Source: an uncultured Acidobacteriota bacterium (lineage in GTDB: Bacteria > Acidobacteriota > Terriglobia > Terriglobales > Acidobacteriaceae). From it: a stretch of 64,000 nucleotides of DNA. The stretch is taken from assembly GCA_903832055.1 (NCBI GenBank), contig CAILAC010000010.1:682001-746000 (forward strand), written 5' to 3'. The stretch's first letter is position 1. The number at the start of each line of letters is the position of its first letter. Positions 17,331 to 25,346 of this stretch are shown piece after piece. The position numbers and the translations under genes are program-made. Below the pieces are notes generated by a model. That model did not search any database, was not told the origin of the DNA, and was given only the letters and a program-made list of their open reading frames with translations.

Positions 17331-18938
17331 ATGACACCGCGCACCCGTCGGGCCACTTTTTCTCTCGTCATCTTCTTCAGTGTTTGTGCAGTGGCGGGTA
17401 CCCTCCTGCAAGGCCGGGTCCGGGCGCAGTCTGCCCAGGATGAATCCCAGTTGCGCGACAGCCTCAAGGCCTTCACCAATGTTTACGCGCTCGTTGAGCA
17501 GAATTACGCCGAGCCGATCAACGGCGACAAGGCTGACACCGTCATCTACGACGGCGCCATCCCCGGCATGCTCCGCGTCCTTGATCCCCACTCCAGCTTC
17601 TACGACCCCAAGGCCTACGCCAAAATGCGTGAGGACCAGCACGGCCGCTACTACGGCGTCGGCATGCTCATTCAGCAGCAATCCGGCAAAATCTACGTGC
17701 GCACGCCCTACGAAGGCACCCCGTCCTTCCGCGCCGGCATTCGCCCCGGCGACATCATCTCGTCAGTTGACGGCAAAGACGCCAGCGCCATGAACTCCGA
17801 GCAGGTCGCCAAGGCGCTCAAAGGCCCCAAGGGCACACACGTTACCCTCACCACCATTCGCGAAGGCCAGTCCAAGCCACTTACCTTTGACCTCGTCCGC
17901 GACGAGATTCCCCACCCCTCCGTTGACCTGAAGTACGAAATCCGTCCCGGCGTCGGCTACATCCACCTCACCAACTTCCAGGAAACCACAGCCCGCGAGG
18001 TCGAAGACGCCATCGACGGCTTCGGCAATCTCAAGGGACTGGTATTTGACCTCCGCGGCAACCCCGGCGGCCTCCTCAGCCAGGCCGTTGAAGTCTGCGA
18101 CCATCTCCTCGCCAAGGGCCAGAACATCGTCTCCCAGCGCGGACGCGCCTATCCCGACCAGGTCTACACCGCCACCAAGGGCAACAACGGCAAAAATTTC
18201 CCCATCGTCGTCATCGTCAACCGCAACTCGGCCTCCGCCGCTGAAATCGTCTCTGGCGCACTCCAGGATCACGATCGCGCACTCATCGTAGGCGAAACCA
18301 CCTTCGGCAAAGGCCTCGTCCAGACCGTCTACAACCTCTCTGAAAACACCGGCCTCGCCCTCACCACCTATCACTACTACACCCCGTCCGGCCGCCTCAT
18401 CCAGCGCGACTACAACGGCGTTTCGCTCTTTGATTACTACAACCACGCCAACGCCCTGCCCGCTGACAACACAAATAAAGAGGTCAAGCTCACCGATGCC
18501 GGCCGCACCGTCTACGGCGGCGGTGGCATCACCCCCGACGAAAAAATCGAGCAGCCCAAATCCAGCCCCTTCATGGATTCGCTGCTCATCCACGATTCCT
18601 TCTTCCACTTCGCACCCCACTACCTGGCCAGCCACACCGCCGGAGCCGACTTCAAGGTGGATGACGTAGTCCTGGGTGAGTTCAAGCTCTACCTCACCAG
18701 CCAGAACATCCCCTGGACCCACGATGACTTCATCGCGCCCGCCGAGTGGATCAAAGCCAACATCAAGGCAGAAATCCTCACCAACCAGCTCGGCCAGCTC
18801 CAGGGCCTTCGCACCCGCGCCGACTGGGACCCCATGATTCAGAAAGCCGTCACCTACCTGCCCCAGGCCCAAGCCTTAGAAGACAGCGCCCACAAAGTCC
18901 TAACCCAAAAAGCCGAAGCCCGCACCGGCGGTAACTAA
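17331..18938 (+). CDS. S41 family C-terminal processing peptidase (CtpA-like)
   Basis: 535 residues. An N-terminal signal/anchor (FSLVIFFSVCAVAGTLLQG) is followed by the S41 N-domain, a PDZ domain (GVGMLIQQQSGKIYVRTPYE, GIRPGDIISSVDGK) and the protease core. The Ser-Lys dyad sits in NRNSASAAEIVSGAL and GETTFGKGLVQT. The TPSGRLIQRDY block also fits the family. A C-terminal 150-residue extension contains a second helical region. The ATG at 17331 has CTGGAGG 10 bases upstream. It degrades or processes envelope proteins; it is divergent from the exported PpiC gene. Confidence 0.93.
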   Translation: MTPRTRRATFSLVIFFSVCAVAGTLLQGRVRAQSAQDESQLRDSLKAFTNVYALVEQNYAEPINGDKADTVIYDGAIPGMLRVLDPHSSFYDPKAYAKMREDQHGRYYGVGMLIQQQSGKIYVRTPYEGTPSFRAGIRPGDIISSVDGKDASAMNSEQVAKALKGPKGTHVTLTTIREGQSKPLTFDLVRDEIPHPSVDLKYEIRPGVGYIHLTNFQETTAREVEDAIDGFGNLKGLVFDLRGNPGGLLSQAVEVCDHLLAKGQNIVSQRGRAYPDQVYTATKGNNGKNFPIVVIVNRNSASAAEIVSGALQDHDRALIVGETTFGKGLVQTVYNLSENTGLALTTYHYYTPSGRLIQRDYNGVSLFDYYNHANALPADNTNKEVKLTDAGRTVYGGGGITPDEKIEQPKSSPFMDSLLIHDSFFHFAPHYLASHTAGADFKVDDVVLGEFKLYLTSQNIPWTHDDFIAPAEWIKANIKAEILTNQLGQLQGLRTRADWDPMIQKAVTYLPQAQALEDSAHKVLTQKAEARTGGN

Positions 18939-18988
18939 GCGCTGATTTGCCCATAGAATTCCCCCAGGAATCCTGCTAAGTTTTGAGT

Positions 18989-19249
18989 ATGCAGATCACG
19001 GTTACCATTCCCGATGAAGTTGTCGCTCAGGCTCAGGTCCGAGGCCTCACTCCAGAGAGCTACGTCGAAAACCTGATCGCCCAGCGAAAGGCTTCCACAT
19101 CTCCCGTCGCGAAAACCGACGAGAACCGCTCCGAGCGGATGGCCAAGCTTGAAAAATTCTTCGAATCTTTTTCGGCAAATTCAGAAAATCTACCAGTGCT
19201 TTCAGACGAAGCTCTTACCAGAGAGAGCTTCTATAGCGACCACGACTAG
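18989..19249 (+). CDS. Small antitoxin-like protein upstream of a PIN toxin
   Basis: 86 residues starting MQITVTIPDEVVAQAQVRG, a ribbon-helix-helix-like opening, then a charged C-terminal helix ending SFYSDHD. It is not assigned to a named family. The stop shares one base with the start of the PIN gene, as in many vapBC pairs. A TTG at 18983 is possible but adds only two residues. Its composition is less GC-rich than the flanking genes. Confidence 0.65.
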   Translation: MQITVTIPDEVVAQAQVRGLTPESYVENLIAQRKASTSPVAKTDENRSERMAKLEKFFESFSANSENLPVLSDEALTRESFYSDHD

Positions 19250-19698
19250 TGGCGATACGATACGCAGTCGATACCAACGTACTAGTCCGACTTTCCCATC
19301 GAACGGATCCGCAGCATGGGTTGATCGCTGAGTCCATCCGCCGATTGGAACTCCAAAAAGTTGAGTTGTGTTTGACCTATCAAAATCTAGGCGAATTCTG
19401 GAACGTCAGTACTCGACCTCTGGATAAGAATGGCTTTGGACTGTCCGTCCATGAAACCGACAGACGATTCCGAGATCTTATTCGGACAATGACTGTTCTA
19501 GAGGAAATTGAAGAAGTCTTTCATACGTGGCTACATGTGTTGGTCATTCACCAAGTCTGCGGAGTCCAGGTCCACGACGCACATATCGCAGCCACGCTCG
19601 AAGTCCACGGCATCGCCCATCTCCTCACCCTGAACACCCCCGACTTCAAGCGATTTCCGAACCTCATCCCCATCCATCCAAGAGACGTACAACCATAG
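19249..19698 (+). CDS. PIN domain protein, VapC-like
   Basis: 149 residues from a GTG. YAVDTNVLVRLSHR holds the first catalytic Asp, NLGEFWNV the Glu, and VHDAHIAATL with LLTLNTPDFKRF the C-terminal acids. Pattern and length fit VapC ribonucleases. With the preceding gene it forms a probable type II toxin-antitoxin pair of a different type from the AbrB/PIN pair 5 kb away. It converges on the SAM hydrolase gene with 6 bases between. Confidence 0.75.
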   Translation: MAIRYAVDTNVLVRLSHRTDPQHGLIAESIRRLELQKVELCLTYQNLGEFWNVSTRPLDKNGFGLSVHETDRRFRDLIRTMTVLEEIEEVFHTWLHVLVIHQVCGVQVHDAHIAATLEVHGIAHLLTLNTPDFKRFPNLIPIHPRDVQP

Positions 19699-19704
19699 CC
19701 CAAG

Positions 19705-20610
19705 CTACTTCTTCGGAATCGTCAACACCGCGTCGGCCTCAACCTTGTACGTCTCAGAAAAGTTCCGCTGGTTAATCCCCAAACTCAGCCGTCCCCGCGA
19801 ATCGATGTAGAAAAGCTCTTTCCCCACCGCCACATCGCTGAACGTCTTCACAAACTTGAAGCTGTACTTCTTTCCGTCAAGCGTCACCGGAACCACATCG
19901 CCAAGCTTGTAGCCCAATTGCGCAAACAGCTCTGCAGGCACATTCAGCACCAGGTTCCCATACGGCCCATCGGTCCCAATCACGTCCGCATGCAGACCTG
20001 CCGCGTCAATCGTCGCCCGCTTCAGGTCCAGCCGCACCAGCTTCGCCGGATCCACCAACGGCCCAGCCTGCGTCCAGTCATCGCCCCGCGCCACATGCGC
20101 CGCCGCCGGCGAAAAAATATCCCGCCCATGAAAGGTCGACGAAATCCCCGACCCAATCATCCACGCCGGATTGGTAATCTCATGCACCTCGGCAATTCCA
20201 TCGCGGTCCTGCACCAGCGTCAGCAGGCCGTTATCCGGCAACACAAAAAACTGCCCCACCTTCGACTTGGCAATAATCGCCTTCCGCGTCGAACCGACAC
20301 CCGGATCAATCACAACCACAAAAACCCCGTCCTTGGGGAAATAAGGCGCCGATCCCGCCAAAAACCGCGCACCCGCAGCAATGTTGTACGGCTCAGACTG
20401 GTGCGTAATGTCGATAATCCGCACCCCCGGCGCAACCCCATCCATTACCGCCTTGCAGATGCCCACAGCATCATCCTTCACGTCAAAGTCCGTCATGAAT
20501 CCAATCACCTTGGGCGACGGCGCCTGAGATTGAACCTGCGAAAGGGCTGGATGAGCCAGAAGCGGAACGGCCAAGACGGCCAGCAGCAGACCACGAAGTG
20601 CTTTCAACAT
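19705..20610 (-). CDS. S-adenosyl-L-methionine hydrolase (DUF62 family), with signal peptide
   Basis: 301 residues. After a clear signal peptide (AVLAVPLLAHPALSQV, cleavage near residue 25) comes the DUF62 fold: IGFMTDFDVKDDAVGICKAV, IIDITHQSEPYNIAAGARFL, VVVIDPGVGSTRKAI, PDNGLLTLV and GRDIFSPAAAH. The family contains SAM hydroxide adenosyltransferases, which split SAM to adenosine and methionine, and the SAM-dependent halogenases. The Asp of TDF and the DPGVG block are kept. An exported member is odd because SAM is cytosolic. Divergent from a purine nucleoside permease family gene, 96 bases apart. Confidence 0.87.
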   Translation of the reverse strand: MLKALRGLLLAVLAVPLLAHPALSQVQSQAPSPKVIGFMTDFDVKDDAVGICKAVMDGVAPGVRIIDITHQSEPYNIAAGARFLAGSAPYFPKDGVFVVVIDPGVGSTRKAIIAKSKVGQFFVLPDNGLLTLVQDRDGIAEVHEITNPAWMIGSGISSTFHGRDIFSPAAAHVARGDDWTQAGPLVDPAKLVRLDLKRATIDAAGLHADVIGTDGPYGNLVLNVPAELFAQLGYKLGDVVPVTLDGKKYSFKFVKTFSDVAVGKELFYIDSRGRLSLGINQRNFSETYKVEADAVLTIPKK

Positions 20611-20706
20611 GAACTCCTCACAACATCTGCTCTATCCTATCGCGGCACCCGCCTCGAATTGCAGTTGGCGGCAGCCTCCATCTCCCGTACCATCCGAACT
20701 ATACCC

Positions 20707-21762
20707 ATGCGCATTCTTCCCTGTTGCCTCTTCGCCCTCATCGCCGCCGCCTCAATCGCCCAGCCCGCGCCCGCCCCGATCCCCGTCAAAGTCATCATCG
20801 TCGCCATGTTTGAGGTCGGCGCAGACTCGGGCGACCGCCCCGGCGAACTCCAGTACTGGGTCGAACGCGACCACCTCGACCAGGTCTTCCCCCTGCCCAA
20901 CGCCTACCACGACGCCCGCATGAACTCGGCAGGCGAGCTCGCCATCGTCACCGGTCAGGGCACCGCCCACGCAGCCGCCACCATCATGGCTCTCGGCACC
21001 GACCCCCGCTTTGACCTCACCCACGCCTACTGGCTCATCGCCGGCATCGCCGGAGCTAACCCCGAGCGCGCGTCTCTCGGTTCAGCCGTCTGGACCAACT
21101 GGATCGTCGACTCCGACCTCAGCTATGAAATCGACGCCCGCGAACTTCCCCCCGGCTCGCCCGTCTGGTCCACCGGCAAGCTGCCCCTGCGCAAGACCAA
21201 ACCCTTCGAAGCACCAGCCGAACCCATGGAAGGCCAGCTCTTCCAAACCAACCGCGCTCTCATGGATTGGGCCTACTTCCTCACCAAAGGAACAAAGCTC
21301 GAGGATTCAGATCACCTGAAAGAGATTCGCAGCCACTTCGCCGGAGCCGCCGCTCAAAACCCGCCCCAGGTCCTCACTGGCGACGAAATCTCCGGCTCCA
21401 CCTACTGGCACGGCAAGCTCATGAACGACTTCGCCGACCAGTGGATGACCTACTACACCGGCGGCCAGGGAAAATTCGCAACCACCGCCATGGAAGACAC
21501 CGGCACCCTGCTCTCGCTCCAATACCTCGCCAAAGCAGGCAAAGCCGACTGGAACCGCATTGTCGTCCTGCGCACCGTCAGCAATTTTGACCAACAGCCC
21601 ATAGGCATGGACGCCGCCGCGAGCCTCGCCAGCCAGCGCGTAGGCCAGTACGGTGCCTACCTGCCCTCCCTTGAAGCCGCCTACACAGTCGGCCACGCAG
21701 TCGTAGCAGACATCCTCAAAAACTGGGACACCTACCGCGACAAACTCCCCACCGCTAAATAA
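20707..21762 (+). CDS. Purine nucleoside permease (NUP) family protein, exported
   Basis: 351 residues. A signal peptide (LPCCLFALIAAASIAQPAPA) precedes the NUP domain: VIIVAMFEVGADSGDRPGEL, YWVERDHLDQVFPLP, LAIVTGQGTAHAAATIMALG, YWLIAGIAGANPERASLGSA in order, and near the end TAMEDTGTLLSL and VLRTVSNFDQQP. NUP proteins relate to nucleoside phosphorylases and were first described as yeast nucleoside transport proteins. No membrane helices beyond the signal are seen, so in this cell it should be a periplasmic nucleoside-binding or phosphorylase-like protein. A longer reading from 19918 is a shadow of the divergent gene. Confidence 0.85.
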   Translation: MRILPCCLFALIAAASIAQPAPAPIPVKVIIVAMFEVGADSGDRPGELQYWVERDHLDQVFPLPNAYHDARMNSAGELAIVTGQGTAHAAATIMALGTDPRFDLTHAYWLIAGIAGANPERASLGSAVWTNWIVDSDLSYEIDARELPPGSPVWSTGKLPLRKTKPFEAPAEPMEGQLFQTNRALMDWAYFLTKGTKLEDSDHLKEIRSHFAGAAAQNPPQVLTGDEISGSTYWHGKLMNDFADQWMTYYTGGQGKFATTAMEDTGTLLSLQYLAKAGKADWNRIVVLRTVSNFDQQPIGMDAAASLASQRVGQYGAYLPSLEAAYTVGHAVVADILKNWDTYRDKLPTAK

Positions 21763-21789
21763 ACATCTAAGCCCAAACAGAAATCTCTC

Positions 21790-21831
21790 GGTGCCCCATC
21801 CTTTTCACAGCTTCATCGTCACAAGGGTGGG
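21790..21831. repeat. GGTGCCCC hairpin repeat, copy A
   Basis: GGTGCCCC followed by an imperfect stem whose left arm starts CCCATCC and right arm ends GGGTGGG. Same family as the copies near 37.4, 37.5, 38.9 and 39.6 kb. Confidence 0.7.
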
Positions 21832-21872
21832 AGGACGACCTTCCGCCTGTCGTTGTCTTTGCTTTTCTGGCT

Positions 21873-21964
21873 GTCATTCCCGCAGGGAATCTGCTGCTGC
21901 CCGTGCTAGTCATCCTGAGCGAAGCGAAGGACCTGCTGTTGCCTTTCAAACTCACACTCACACT
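21873..21964. repeat. Composite intergenic repeat: ATTCCC palindrome, CCTGAGC repeat and CACACTC tail
   Basis: Three units in a row: GTCATTCCCGCAGGGAAT (21873-21890), TCATCCTGAGCGAAGCGAAG (21910-21929), and a tail of CACACTC (around 21950-21964). Each unit recurs elsewhere in the window. The block fills the gap between the convergent NUP and dnaJ genes. Confidence 0.75.
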
Positions 21965-21969
21965 AGCCT

Positions 21970-23106
21970 TCAGCTAAACAAATCCTTCATCTTATTCAGC
22001 ATCCCCCGCGAAGTCGGCTTGTTCTCGATCGCCATGCTCTCCGCCAGTTGCCGCACCAGCTCCCGCTGCGTCCGCGTCAGCTTCTTCGGCGTCTGAATCA
22101 GCACTTCGACAACCAGGTCACCCCGCCCGCTCTCGTTCAGATGCGGCACGCCCTCGTTGCGAATCGTGAACTGCTTCCCATTCTGCGTGCCCTCAGGAAT
22201 ACGCAACGTAACCTCGCCGTCAAGGCTGGGAATCTGCAGCTCAGCCCCCAGCGCCGCCTGCGGAAAGGAAATCGGCACGACGCAGTGCAAGTCGTTCCCG
22301 TCGCGCTCAAAGAAGTCATGAGGCCTTACCGTCAGCACCACGTACAGGTCGCCGCGCGGCCCGCCAAAGCGCCCCGCCTCACCCTCGCCCGAGTAGCGAA
22401 TGCGCGTCCCGTCCTCGACCCCCGCCGGCACCTTCACGTTCATCTTGAACTCGCGCGCCACCCGCGACTCGCCGCGACACGTAGAGCAAGGGTCCGTAAT
22501 CACCGTCCCCGAGCCGCCGCAGTTGCCGCAGGCCCGCGCCACTGAAAAGAATCCCTGCTGATAGCGCAGTTGGCCGCGACCCTGGCACGTCCCGCAGACC
22601 GTTGGCCCGCGACCCGAAGTCGTTCCTGCACCATTGCACGTCGCGCAGTTTTCACGCCGCCGCACCTTGATCTCAGTCTCTTTGCCAAACACCGCGTCTT
22701 CAAACTCGATGGTGATGTCGTAACGCAGGTCTTCGCCGCGCTGCACCCGCGAACCGCGCCGCTGGCCTCCGCCGCCACCAAACATTTCGCCAAACAAATC
22801 GCCGAAGATATCGCCCAGATCGGCCGAATCCGCAAACGGTCCCGCGCCGCCACCAAACCCAGCGCTGGTCGATGCATGACCAAACCGGTCGTATGCCGCG
22901 CGCTTGTCTGCATCGCTCAGCACGCCGTAGGCTTCGCTGGCCTCTTTGAAACGCTCCTCGGCGCTATGGTCGCCGGGGTTGCGATCAGGATGGTACTTCA
23001 TCGCCAGCTTGCGGTAGGCGGTCTTCAACTCCGCTTCGCTGGCTTCTCGGCTCACTCCGAGAGTCTCGTAGTAGTCTGCTTTGCTCACGCTATTCCTGGT
23101 CGCCAT
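21970..23106 (-). CDS. dnaJ: Chaperone protein DnaJ
   Basis: 378 residues with all standard parts: J domain ([23 protein letters not shown] in [10 protein letters not shown]), a Gly/Phe-rich linker near 75-110, four zinc motifs [24 protein letters not shown] and CSTCRGES, and two C-terminal substrate domains. The fourth zinc motif ends in Ser, not the usual Gly, but all eight Cys are kept. It is the last gene of hrcA-grpE-dnaJ, 45 bases after grpE. dnaK is not in this operon. Confidence 0.96.
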   Translation of the reverse strand: MATRNSVSKADYYETLGVSREASEAELKTAYRKLAMKYHPDRNPGDHSAEERFKEASEAYGVLSDADKRAAYDRFGHASTSAGFGGGAGPFADSADLGDIFGDLFGEMFGGGGGQRRGSRVQRGEDLRYDITIEFEDAVFGKETEIKVRRRENCATCNGAGTTSGRGPTVCGTCQGRGQLRYQQGFFSVARACGNCGGSGTVITDPCSTCRGESRVAREFKMNVKVPAGVEDGTRIRYSGEGEAGRFGGPRGDLYVVLTVRPHDFFERDGNDLHCVVPISFPQAALGAELQIPSLDGEVTLRIPEGTQNGKQFTIRNEGVPHLNESGRGDLVVEVLIQTPKKLTRTQRELVRQLAESMAIENKPTSRGMLNKMKDLFS

Positions 23107-23151
23107 TGGATTCCGTTAGGTATGTCTGGGGAAATTGGTACAACAGTAAAC

Positions 23152-23748
23152 TTACGCTTCAGCCTGTTTGGGGTTTGAAACAATGCGCACCATCGCCGGC
23201 CGCAACAACCGCTCGCGAATCCGGTAGCCCTTGCGAATTTCGTCCGCAATCGAGTGGTCCGGTAAATCGTCCCGCTCAACCGTGCCCAAAGCCTCATGCA
23301 CGCGTGGGTCAAACTGCTGGCCGACCGTGGGAATCGCCTGCACCTGCAACTGACGCAGCGTCTCGTCCATCTGCTTCACAATCAGTTCCACGCCTGTGCG
23401 CAGTTGCTCGGCCGAAGCATTGGCGTTCAAGGCCAGGGCAAAATTGTCGATCACCGGCAAAAACTGCTCCACAACCGAGCCGGTCGCATAGTCGCGAAAC
23501 TCCTGCTTCTCCCGCTCCTGCCGCTTGCGGGCATTGTCAAACTCCGCCTGCAACCGCGCCAGGCGGTCAAACAACTGATCCCGCTCCGCCTTCAGATCAG
23601 CAAACTCAGCCGCCGTCGGCCCTGCTTCCACTGCAACTGGATCTTCTCCCGCAGCGCCGGCTTGCTCGCCATCGGGATACTCAACTGCGGTAATCGTCTC
23701 AGCATCCTGCGCCTGCGTTACTCCATACTCACTTTCCTGCTTAGCCAT
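23152..23748 (-). CDS. grpE: Nucleotide exchange factor GrpE
   Basis: 198 residues. An acidic, disordered N-terminus of about 50 residues precedes the long coiled coil (FADLKAERDQLFDRLARLQA, EFDNARKRQEREKQEFRDYA) and the beta-wing head (FDPRVHEALGTVERDDLPD, GYRIRERLLRPAMVRIVSNP). It drives ADP release from DnaK. Middle gene of the heat-shock operon. Confidence 0.95.
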   Translation of the reverse strand: MAKQESEYGVTQAQDAETITAVEYPDGEQAGAAGEDPVAVEAGPTAAEFADLKAERDQLFDRLARLQAEFDNARKRQEREKQEFRDYATGSVVEQFLPVIDNFALALNANASAEQLRTGVELIVKQMDETLRQLQVQAIPTVGQQFDPRVHEALGTVERDDLPDHSIADEIRKGYRIRERLLRPAMVRIVSNPKQAEA

Positions 23749-23860
23749 ACAACTCCATCTCGCGCTTCCCGTTACGGGATTGGTTAGTACAAATCAATGA
23801 AAGTAGTCACACCGATAAAAAAACGCCCAGCCCAGCCCCGGTCGGCTGGTGCCTCCGGCC

Positions 23861-25009
23861 CTACTGCGGGGGAGCTTCCAGTACCCGCTCTGAAAGCCGG
23901 GCAATGTAGCTCACCGCCTGAATCATCTCCTGGTATTGCATCCGGGTAGGCGCAATTACCGCGACCGTCCCCATGCTCTCTGCTCCAAATCGCGCTGGAG
24001 CGCCAATCAACACCAGGTCCGGCATCGCCGGCATGGCGCGATCCCGTCCGCCGAGTCCGCCTGGCATGTTGCTCCCATCCAGTCCGTCAAGACCCACCAC
24101 GACACGCACTTCCTGTTGCCGCGCATCAACATAGGCATTCAGCAACTCGACGAGCCGCTGCTTGGCCTCAAGCGCCGCCAGCATCTGCCGCAGCCGCTCG
24201 CGGTCGAGTTCCCCGACGAGCAGATTTGCCATGCCTTCCACGTAGATCATCGGCCCCACGGTCTCGGCCGCAAGCGCGCCCCTGCGGCACAACTCATCCA
24301 GTGCGCTCAGGCGGCTCTGGTACTCTGCCCGTTCGCTTTCAACACGCCTTGTGACCTCGACGCGAATCCGGTCCAGCGGCCAACTCCTGAAATTCTCATT
24401 CAGATAACGCGCCGCAATCTCAAGATCGTCATAGCTCAACTCACGGTCGATGGTCAGCACCCGATCCTGCACCGTGCCGGCGCGCGTCACGAGAACCGCC
24501 AATACTCGCCCCGTACCCAGCCGCGAAAAATGGATATGCTCCAGAATTTGCGGTGCCGCGGCGTTCATTCCCGCCACAGCAACACCCAATCCACCTGAAA
24601 GCAGCGCCAAAACATGCGAAGTACGCTCAAGATACTGCTGCGGCGAATTCACCCCGGCAAAGTTGTCGTCAATCTGCTCCCGCCGCTGGTCGCTCATTTG
24701 GCCGCTGATCTGGCCGCCCGTCGAGGCCAAAGCTGACCCGCCACGACTCGACTGCTGCAACTGCGCCACATGAAAGCGAAAAGCCATCGGCGTCGGCAGA
24801 CGCCCGGCCGAGGTATGCGGCTGGTCAAGAAGCCCCATCTCGCCCAGCACCGCCATCACATTGCGAATGGTCGCGGAACTCAGACCTTCCTTGTTTTCAA
24901 AATGACGAGCTACGGCCTGCGACGAAACCGGCTCACCGGTCGCGATATAAATCTCGATGATGGCCGTTAGCACCAGCCGCTCGCGCGGACTGACACGAAA
25001 CTCGTGCAT
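23861..25009 (-). CDS. hrcA: Heat-inducible transcription repressor HrcA
   Basis: 382 residues. The N-terminal winged helix is clear: VSPRERLVLTAIIEIYIATG, then EPVSSQAVARHFENKEGLSS and ATIRNVMAVLGEMGLLDQPH with TSAGRLPT. The GAF-like middle and C-terminal domain (FSRLGTGRVLAVLVTRAGTV) follow, with a Gly/Met-rich insertion near residue 340 (SNMPGGLGGRDRAMP). The start at 25009 has GAGG nine bases upstream; an ATG at 25018 touches that site directly. HrcA normally binds CIRCE, which is not found in front of this operon. Confidence 0.93.
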   Translation of the reverse strand: MHEFRVSPRERLVLTAIIEIYIATGEPVSSQAVARHFENKEGLSSATIRNVMAVLGEMGLLDQPHTSAGRLPTPMAFRFHVAQLQQSSRGGSALASTGGQISGQMSDQRREQIDDNFAGVNSPQQYLERTSHVLALLSGGLGVAVAGMNAAAPQILEHIHFSRLGTGRVLAVLVTRAGTVQDRVLTIDRELSYDDLEIAARYLNENFRSWPLDRIRVEVTRRVESERAEYQSRLSALDELCRRGALAAETVGPMIYVEGMANLLVGELDRERLRQMLAALEAKQRLVELLNAYVDARQQEVRVVVGLDGLDGSNMPGGLGGRDRAMPAMPDLVLIGAPARFGAESMGTVAVIAPTRMQYQEMIQAVSYIARLSERVLEAPPQ

Positions 25010-25033
25010 TTGCTGCATCCTCTGTGTAACTTG

Positions 25034-25064
25034 CTGTTTCTTTTGAACTTATTATCAGAAACAG
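25034..25064. promoter_or_regulatory. 8-bp inverted repeat in the hrcA leader, possible operator
   Basis: CTGTTTCT (25034-25041) and AGAAACAG (25057-25064) are perfect inverted arms with a 15-base spacer, lying between the hrcA promoter and start codon. The place suits autorepression but the sequence is unlike CIRCE (TTAGCACTC-N9-GAGTGCTAA). Confidence 0.5.
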
Positions 25065-25082
25065 GCGTGAACACCCTCTTTT

Positions 25083-25111
25083 ATTCTAGGCAGCGTGGAT
25101 ATGAGTGTCAA
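25083..25111 (-). promoter_or_regulatory. Sigma70-type promoter of hrcA-grpE-dnaJ
   Basis: On the reverse strand: a perfect -35 box TTGACA (25111-25106), a 17-base spacer and a -10 box TAGAAT (25088-25083, 5 of 6). Transcription would begin near 25076, giving a leader of about 67 bases before the hrcA start. The whole 330-base gap between hrcA and the GH13 gene holds this promoter, the inverted repeat at 25034-25064 and an inverted copy of TTGACACTC at 25179-25187. Confidence 0.75.
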
Positions 25112-25346
25112 GAATCGGGAACAAAACAACATTCATCGCCTCCCATCAGGAAAGCAGGCTTAAAGTAGCGCACAAACATTGACACTCGGCCCTGGAAATC
25201 CTTCCATCGTTCGCCAATGAACAAGCTTTCAGATCACGGCGACATCTATCCCCTCCGTCAGGTATAAAATCGGGTGTCGCACAAAGTCCCGAGACCTGGA
25301 CTCCTCTCCGGGCAAGAGGACAGATGCGGCAACTCGGAGGTTCCAA

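Noticed and set aside
15302-17479. 725-residue reading of the PpiC gene
   Set aside because: The upstream 133 residues overlap the divergent S41 gene, and the signal peptide begins at 17080.
19918-20706. Long N-terminal extension of the NUP protein
   Set aside because: It is the antisense of the SAM hydrolase gene and Arg/His-rich; the signal peptide starts at 20707.
25179-25184. TTGACA as a -35 box for the GH13 gene
   Set aside because: No acceptable -10 box lies 16-18 bases downstream, so a promoter is not claimed; TATAAA at 25263 lacks a matching -35.
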